Made by a program: the position numbers and the translations under genes. Below, piece after piece: positions 57,834 through 64,000 of a stretch of 64,000 nucleotides of DNA; the stretch's first letter is position 1; each line of letters starts with the position of its first letter. Source of the DNA: Trichoderma breve (Eukaryota; Ascomycota; Sordariomycetes; Hypocreales; Hypocreaceae). Location of the stretch: assembly GCF_028502605.1 (NCBI RefSeq), contig NC_079237.1, positions 1,364,001 to 1,428,000 of the forward strand, written 5' to 3'. The notes beneath the pieces are model-generated. The model ran no database searches, had not been told where the DNA came from, and saw only the letters and a program-made list of their open reading frames with translations.

Positions 57834-60035
57834 GATGCCAGAAAAAAGGGAGATCAATCAAGGAACGCTCACGCAGAGGAGAGTCGCTTTATCGCAATGT
57901 TGCCAAGTGGATCTGGAGTTGGCTCGATGACGACACCAGGCCCGGTTTGCGCCAACAGAAAACCTCCGAGCGGGCTGCACTGCACCTGGACTGGGGAGAT
58001 CCGCCTGCTGATGGCCCGGTAGCGGTAGAGCGGGATTATTTTCAGTGGGCTTTGGTCGCTGTAAGAAACGAGACGAGCCCCCAGCGGATATTGCTGGTTA
58101 TTGTCTGTCTGCTGAGGCCGGAGGAAAAGGTCAGTGGGTTGAGAGTGTGGAAAAAGAAAAAGACGAAAGGGAAAAAAGGATGAAAAGGATGGAGGGTCCG
58201 AGGGAGTGGCTGTTCTGTTCTCGGTGTCTCGTGCCTCTTCCCCACGTTCGTCATGGGCTTGTCGTCGTAATACAAGAGCCGCACAGTACTCGGTACAAGG
58301 CGTAAAGGCACCACTGCCTCTGCTATTCCCGTACCAAAGACTCTTTAGCCCAGTGTGTTAGAGCTAATGGCGATTCCATTAATGTACCAGTCATTCTACC
58401 TCTGCTACGACTCAGGTATCTCTATGGAGGTGTTATATCCCTTGGGTTCAAGGAAAGCAACTAGTATACTCTATAATATCCCCTCATCATTCACCGATAC
58501 ACGAATTGGGTGCACATTGGCCACTGATTGCGTAGGCTTATGCTTATGTGTCTCTTGAAACCCAAGATGCGGAGATCTGCAGATCGGCGCCAAATTGTCC
58601 TAATATTGAAGCCAATAAGCCTGTCAACATGTCCAGCCTCGTATTTCCCCAATTTCTCCACCCCCTTCCGGAGAGGTATCGTGGGCGTCTTCAATTGTGG
58701 TAGGTCGTGTATCACTACTAGAAATCTCTCACACGATCTAGCAGCTCGTCCAGCAGCAAGATCTGATGCCCCATGTTGTCTGTTTTGACCGGCCTTGGGT
58801 GTGAGACCAGGCAGCTAGAGCGCAAAGGCAATCTGATTTTAACAAGACAAGAGATATGCCGTACATAGGTAGGTATGAAGAGTAAAACATATTGCATTAT
58901 TTGCATAGCAGCCAAAACGAACTTAACGCCCTCACTCGACTTAGTACTTCATATAGGTAAGGTACATGCAAATATACCTTACTACCATCTATTAGCATTC
59001 ACGTCGTCCTACCAATACCCCAAGTTATAACTTGGTGCATAGTTATTATTTGAATGTACCCAATTCTGTAAGGTCACATGACCTGTGCCTACCTTCATAA
59101 GTACCTAGTAGATACTGGGTACATAGCCCGTAGAATAGCAAGCTTCATCATACATCATCATCGGTCCCTTGCTGTGAGACACCCCCTCGATGTGATAGCT
59201 CCTCTCACAGCCTCCTTGCACACGACCTGACAAATTCCATATTTTATTCCAAAGGCGAAAGTCATTTATTAGAGCTAAACTAGCTCTTTCTATGAAATGA
59301 CGCTTATAAACACTTATCTATAATAGATTGTATACTTTCTATAAAATCCTCCTTAACATCTTCCTGATCAATGGAAAAGTGAATTTGTTTACCTATTTGA
59401 TCTGAATAACGGCTGTAATGAAGAATTGTATGTAAAGTGTTGTTCATCATAACTTCTATAGCTACTTTATCTTAATAACAGCTAAGAATACCTTTAGTTC
59501 TTGAATCTCTACCCCTTTCACGAGATCGTTTCTTCCCAGTGTCTCTCCTATACCTGCGAGAAGCACCTTTGCCATTATTGTAGTCCTCCGTTTCATCACT
59601 CTGCTGCCTTTTGAGTTCTCTCTATCATCTCTTGATTCGCAAATTTTTCTTTCACTCCACCGAAAGTGTGCTTTATTGAATCTATGCCTTGTTGCAAATT
59701 CCTCGGTTGGTATATCTTTGACCTTCAATGAATCTCTTTTCTACTTCTTGCGAGTCAAACGGCTCACAAAACTGAAAAAGGGGACGATGCCTATTCTATT
59801 CTTATTATATCTGTGAAATTGATAGAAAGCATATATGACGCGCACTTCCCAATACGTGCTTGGCTCATCTCAATTAGACTTTTGTCAGCTGAGAGGCTGT
59901 CAGCAAGATCGCAGCTCTTTATCTCACGTCGCTCGCTGGCTCTTGTATATCTATCTGATAAGTAGTAACCAAGAGAATTCTCTGGCAAAAACACCATCTC
60001 AAACCTGCATCTGCCTAATAAAGTGCCAAAGTATC
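57834..60035. other. Gene-poor 2.2 kb with palindrome cluster
   Basis: No supported gene. The left part is the promoter of the Mpv17-type gene. 58950-59125 holds several short palindromes and inverted repeats (listed separately). 59280-59830 is AT-rich. A minus-strand frame at 59728-59462 with many charged residues has no recognised domain. Confidence 0.55.
58955..59122. repeat. Cluster of short palindromes
   Basis: Imperfect inverted repeat GGTAAGGTA...TATACCTTACTACC around 58957-58986; a perfect 16-base palindrome CCAAGTTATAACTTGG at 59020-59035; AGGTCA-CA-TGACCT at 59071-59084; GTACC...GGGTAC at 59101-59122. Four dyads in under 170 bases. Confidence 0.6.
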
Positions 60036-60902
60036 ATGTCGGACTCTAAGAAACCAGCTCCTGATCCGCGATACCCAGATATCCGGCATGTCGCTGAGGC
60101 CCGCCGCCTTCGATCGCAAGGCGCCCTCATCATAGATGCTCTTGGAGGCATTATTTTATGCCCTCTAGATACGTCTCGCACGGACTTGCGTATCCTTGAT
60201 AGTGCGACTGCTGACGGGCACCTTTTGACCTTGATCCGGAAGCAGCTGGCACACCCAGAGAGTGCAGAGTTGATCGGCACAGATATCGCAGACTTCCCAC
60301 CTCTCGACTTGCCTGAAAATATCACACTCGAAAAGCAAGACATTTTGAAACCGTGGCCAGAGAAATGGGAGGCGCATTTCGATTTTGTGCATCAACGAAC
60401 GGGACTCGCCGTTGCGGGCGGCATGGAGCAGGCTGTTGAGATAGTACGACGGTTCATAGAGCTGATCAAGCCTGGTGGCTGGATTCAGCTCGTAGATGGT
60501 GCCTTGATTGAAAACAAAATGGAAGAAGACGACAAAGCCTGGGTAAAGATGTTCAAGGTGCTGTCACAATGTGTGGCTCTTGTTGGGCTGGACACCACGG
60601 TGGGAGTCTCGACGGCTGAGATCCTCAAGAGAGCCGGAGAGGGTTTGCTTCGCAATATAGGCGAAAAGCAAGGCGTTAGTCCTTTGGGAAAGGGTGCGAC
60701 TTCAAAAGAGCTTGAAGAGCTAGGATATGTGGAATTGAAAGGAATGCATAGCGGCTGCGTAACAATGCTAAAGGGAATGCCCGAAGACAAGAGGCCAATG
60801 GCTCTTGAACAAGTTGAAGGGCTTCTGCCGGAGGTGTTGAGAGAAGCTCAAGCTGGAGAGTGTGAAATGAAATGGTACGCAGCATGGGGACAAAAGATTT
60901 AA
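60036..60902 (+). CDS. SAM-dependent methyltransferase (class I, secondary-metabolism type)
   Basis: Single-exon protein of 288 residues. The ATG at 60036 (MSDSKKPAPDP) is used; the frame stays open upstream to 59835, but that part looks like leader. The SAM-binding region is LRILDSATADGHLL (motif I, with glycine-rich loop weakened), then LIGTDIADFPPLDLPENI, FDFVHQRTGLAV and IKPGGWIQLVDG. This order is seen in methyltransferases of fungal polyketide and indole clusters. It probably methylates a small molecule in the cytosol. It is convergent with the polyketide synthase relic, 160 bases away, suggesting it was once part of that cluster. The motif I core lacks the usual GxGxG, so activity is uncertain. 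Confidence 0.8.
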   Translation: MSDSKKPAPDPRYPDIRHVAEARRLRSQGALIIDALGGIILCPLDTSRTDLRILDSATADGHLLTLIRKQLAHPESAELIGTDIADFPPLDLPENITLEKQDILKPWPEKWEAHFDFVHQRTGLAVAGGMEQAVEIVRRFIELIKPGGWIQLVDGALIENKMEEDDKAWVKMFKVLSQCVALVGLDTTVGVSTAEILKRAGEGLLRNIGEKQGVSPLGKGATSKELEELGYVELKGMHSGCVTMLKGMPEDKRPMALEQVEGLLPEVLREAQAGECEMKWYAAWGQKI

Positions 60903-61063
60903 AGCTGGAAAAGGAATTAATCCATTCCTATGTATCTATTGCATGTGACTTCTTAATATTGTCTTCTTTTAAAATTGGCAGTTATCGTCCCTTGATTGCT
61001 ACATTCAGGATAGAACCCAGCAGTCGTGGGACGGAGGTTTCTGGGCGTAGACTCCATCCAATG

Positions 61064-63117
61064 CTATCTTATGTGGTTCCATGGATATGATGGGAGATTT
61101 GTGACTAATTTGTGTGACTGTTGCCGCCCTTCAACACTGAGAGGCGAATTCACTTGTCTCAAGTCGACTGAATAGCCTCGGCTGATCAACTCACAAACCA
61201 TATCTTGCATAGTATCGACGGCATCAACCATTCGGCTAAGATATGAAGTATAAAGCCGTTCAATATTTCTGTCCCTTAGAATCTGCCTTATTGGGGTTGC
61301 GAGAATGCTGTGAGCTCCGATCCCCACAACTATATCAATGTTGCCAACCATATTGTTGAATGCCTGGCTGAAAAGGACTGGGCTAGTCATATTACGAGCC
61401 CAATGCTCAGGTCTCATGAGAACCGAAGGACTAACTTGCTCCCCAGTAACTGGTGATATTACTGTAGTATCACATCCCGATTGCTCTCTCGTTACAGCCC
61501 CAAGGATAGGCCGCAACTTTTCGATGTACTCCCTTTCCACATGCCTCATGTGATGAGAGTGGTATGCCATCGGGGCCTTGAGCTTTCCAACGACTATGTC
61601 GTCGTTCTTCAAATTATTAGCAACCTCGTCGAGGAAATCCGAATCACCAGAATACGTAACGTGGAATGGGCTGTTGATGCAGGCTACGACCACATGCCCA
61701 CCTGATGTGTTTGTGCTTGTGATATACTTCTCAGCAACTGCTGAGCTTACCGCAGCTACAAGCATACCGCCCCGGAGAGAGTGTAGCTTTTGCTTTTGGA
61801 AACACAGCTCGCCGCGGAAATAAGCGACGCCAAGAGCCTCCTTGAAGGATAGGATCTTGACCGCATATGCTGCCGCGATCTCGCCGCTGGAGTGACTAGT
61901 CACAGCAGTAGGTAAAATGCCCCAAGACTCTAGAAGGTCAGCAAGACAGAACTGTATCGCAACGCTGATAGGTTGACTGAGTTGGATCTCGGCCACGCGG
62001 GTCGTGATCTTATCTCGCATAAGTTCCTCTGGAGATGTAAAAGGTCAGCGAACGAAAAGAATCATTGAGGTTGCTACTAGGATGCTCACCTTTCAATGAC
62101 CACAAGGCTCCATATTCTTTCAAGATGTCATCTGCCTCCCGAATACGCTGGCCAAACATTGGATACGCCTCAATGAGCTCCCGACCCATAGCGTGCCACT
62201 GTGCATATGGTCCGTTGAAAACAAACCCGAGCTCCGGCAACTCAGGAGGAGTGTTGGATGGCTTTTGCGTCGGGCTGAGCAGGCAAGCGGCTAATTCATC
62301 GATTTTCCCGGCGCGAACCGCGGCTACCCAGGAATGTCTTGACCGTCTCTCCGCCAGAGTATAGGCCAGGTCTTCAGGCTTTGACCGCGACTTGACAATA
62401 TGATGAGCAAATCGACGCATCATGGTGGTGCATGTCGTGGAGTCTTTGGCGCTCAGCAAATATACGAGTGATCGATTGCTCGTGTTTCCGGTATCGTTCG
62501 AGTGGCCGTTGATGTGGCTCACGGAATCAATGCTGACACTTGGATCCCTGTTGGTTAAAGGTAGATCTAGAATGATATGACCATTGGTTCTGCCGTCATC
62601 AAAATTGCCGACCGAGACACGCAGCGGCCTATCTTGGGGCCAAGCCATTGCAACTGTTGGCACTCTTAAATTTGGGCTCACAATTTCGAAGTTGAGACTA
62701 GGAGGGATGACCGTATGCTTGAGGACAAAGACTGCCTTGATGAGAGCAGCGATGCCGCTCACAGGCCCGGTGTGGCCAAGGCTTTTTGTATTCACAGAGT
62801 CGAAAATGACACGGGTCTCTATTTCGTCACGGCTCTTGCCAAAAGTTCTTGTGATAGCTTCAGCCTCATTGGGGTTACCAGCAGCCAATACAGCCATGTG
62901 TGCTTCTACATAGCCTGTGTTCCTCAATGCTGTAGCCTGCACGTCTGTAGCAGTCTTGGATGAGCTGTATTTAGGGCGTCTACTAAAGGAGAATCGATGT
63001 TTGTGGTCGTGCCATATTGGTGCAACCCAGAGTTCCTAATAACTGCGTGGACTTTGTTGCCATCTCTCAATGCAGCATGAAGGGGCTGTAGTATCAAGGC
63101 GGCAACTCCCTTGCATA
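61064..63117 (-). pseudogene. Relic of a reducing polyketide synthase (KS C-terminal half plus AT)
   Basis: Minus strand. From about 63117 the sequence resembles the second half of a ketosynthase (GVAALILQPL, HAVIRNSGL). A frame change near 62950 follows, then an open stretch to 62090, a retained 61-nt intron (62089-62029, GTGAGC...TCCAG), and the acyltransferase to a stop at 61064. The KS half containing the active cysteine is absent. The KS histidine box reads YVEAHMAVLAAG, so the normal HGTGT is lost. VGNFDDGRTNGH replaces the usual Gly-rich end. The AT keeps the nucleophile in HSSGEIAAAYA and the histidine loop MAYHSHHM. It ends at NLPSYPWNHIR, where the DH domain of an intact enzyme would begin. 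Truncated at both ends, it cannot make a working synthase. The original product is unknown. Confidence 0.85.
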
Positions 63118-63707
63118 TGTATTTATGTATCTATCTGTGCGCTGTCTTTTTCAGCTATTCGCTGACCAACACTCTATAGCCAACACCCAACACCACCAAC
63201 AACATATCCACCAATTCATCAGCTAACAAACCAATCCATTGCGGCTAACAGCGTTTGTGGTGGTGTCGAGGTATAGGGCACTTGCTCTATAGTATACTCC
63301 TCAAAGATGCTGAATTCTTCATCGTAGCTGTTATTTACCAAATCATTAAATTGACTCAGCACGTCATCCATAATGCTGATTTCTGCATCGGCGATGTATG
63401 TACTGATTCATTCGGTAAGGGGGAATACTATCCATTTTGTCTTTGATCTGGTCCAAGCCATTATAGAATGAATTGCAATCTAAATAGTAATCATGGTCGA
63501 TAAAATAGTCATGTTCACAGTGGAAAATATGAGCGGGTTGCAACTCCATTTTATTATAAGAGCGGCACAATAAATGAATCATCCGCAGGTCGTCACCTGA
63601 ATCGAGACATATCGGCCAAAGACACTACACTAAGAAAATAAAGAGCAACTAAAGCTACACCCCATTCTCTTCCTCAAAATCTCCATCTAGCTACTGGTGC
63701 CATTCGC
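63118..63707. other. Intergenic, no gene seen
   Basis: 590 bases between the polyketide synthase relic and the 3' end of the secreted-protein gene. A CCAAC/ACCA-rich stretch at 63165-63240 is the only structure. Small frames lack character. Confidence 0.5.
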
Positions 63708-64000
63708 TTAGCAGGACCAGTTCTCAGTGACACCACAAGCAAGGTGCTGAGATCCGACAGATCGGCAGTTGGCGTTGAAAGAGTTGTCGTTGTTAAACAG
63801 GGTCAGGCCAGCACCACCGCATCCCTTGAGGTAGTAGGTCACACCGTTAGACAGAGTGAAACGGTTGTCGCAACCGTTGGTGACAGTGTGAGTGCACTCA
63901 GACTGGCCGCTAATCCAGGCAACTGTCAGGTGTTAGTAGACTATATAGAAAACAGAGGGAAATTCAGGAGAGCCGCTTACTGGGAGTGCCGGCAGAGTCA
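63708..64000 (-). CDS. Small cysteine-rich, probably secreted protein (5' end outside window)
   Basis: Minus strand, stop at 63710-63708. The last exon is 63922-63708, preceded by a 58-nt intron (GTAAGC...GACAG, 63980-63923) and the end of an upstream exon (64000-63981, DSAGTP). The visible part has 77 residues with six cysteines (SECTHT, GCDN, KGCGG, NCRS, ACGV and a final Cys). It is rich in Gly, Asn, Ser and Thr and ends ENWSC. Composition and strongly C-ending codons are those of small secreted fungal proteins. The signal peptide would lie outside the window. No family is recognised and no function is assigned. Confidence 0.75.

Noticed and set aside
59462..59728. 88-codon charged frame (minus) suspected to be a transposon fragment
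   Set aside because: No recognisable transposase, reverse transcriptase or terminal repeat; too short to support.
1..64000. CRISPR arrays, insertion sequences, rRNA or tRNA genes
   Set aside because: None found; spliced fungal genes throughout, and no regularly spaced repeats or bacterial mobile element hallmarks.

Overview
The window reads as nuclear DNA of a filamentous ascomycete, probably a Sordariomycete and possibly Hypocreales. Introns are short (about 48-160 nt) with GT...AG ends and CTAAC/CTAAT-like branch sites. There are several Zn2Cys6 regulators, many MFS carriers, a hybrid histidine kinase and a polyketide synthase relic. Gene models below were spliced by eye from reading frames and splice signals. 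Gene names rest on motif recognition, not on a database search.

Region 1 (1-22 kb) is accessory metabolism. It holds the end of a tautomerase-like gene, a metallo-beta-lactamase-fold hydrolase, and two convergent related regulators, one of which lacks the zinc cluster. Next come an aldo-keto reductase of the D-xylose reductase type, a dihydroxyacetone-synthase-type transketolase with a 10-nt deletion, and a zinc polyol dehydrogenase of the L-arabinitol/xylitol type. A third Zn2Cys6 regulator, two MFS carriers (one sugar-porter type) and a nucleoside-hydrolase-like Sde182-type protein follow. Reductase, polyol dehydrogenase and transketolase would form a pentose/polyol route. The divergent promoters in front of them carry GGCTAAA, the known XlnR/Xyr1 motif.

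Region 2 (23-44 kb) contains a hybrid histidine kinase, an FAD monooxygenase, and an IlvD/Edd sugar-acid-type dehydratase divergent from a monocarboxylate-porter-type MFS carrier. It also has an F-box/ankyrin protein, a large ArsB/NhaD-type permease, an unrecognised multi-span membrane protein and a fatty-acid-hydroxylase-like membrane protein.

Region 3 (44-49 kb) looks like fungal NLR/incompatibility-type accessory DNA: a fungal zinc-finger protein, a DUF7580-like protein, and a conserved-looking domain continuing in the same frame after one TAA.

Region 4 (49-58 kb) is a housekeeping block: IML2, SEM1/DSS1, phosphoglycerate kinase and an Mpv17/PMP22 protein.

Region 5 (58-64 kb) is gene-poor with a cluster of palindromes. 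It is followed by a SAM methyltransferase, a two-sided truncated KS-AT relic of a reducing polyketide synthase, and the 3' part of a small cysteine-rich secreted protein gene.

Several genes have frame breaks (near 3365, 8471, 13751, 45060 and in the PKS relic). Whether these are real decay, very small introns or sequence errors is the main uncertainty of this annotation.
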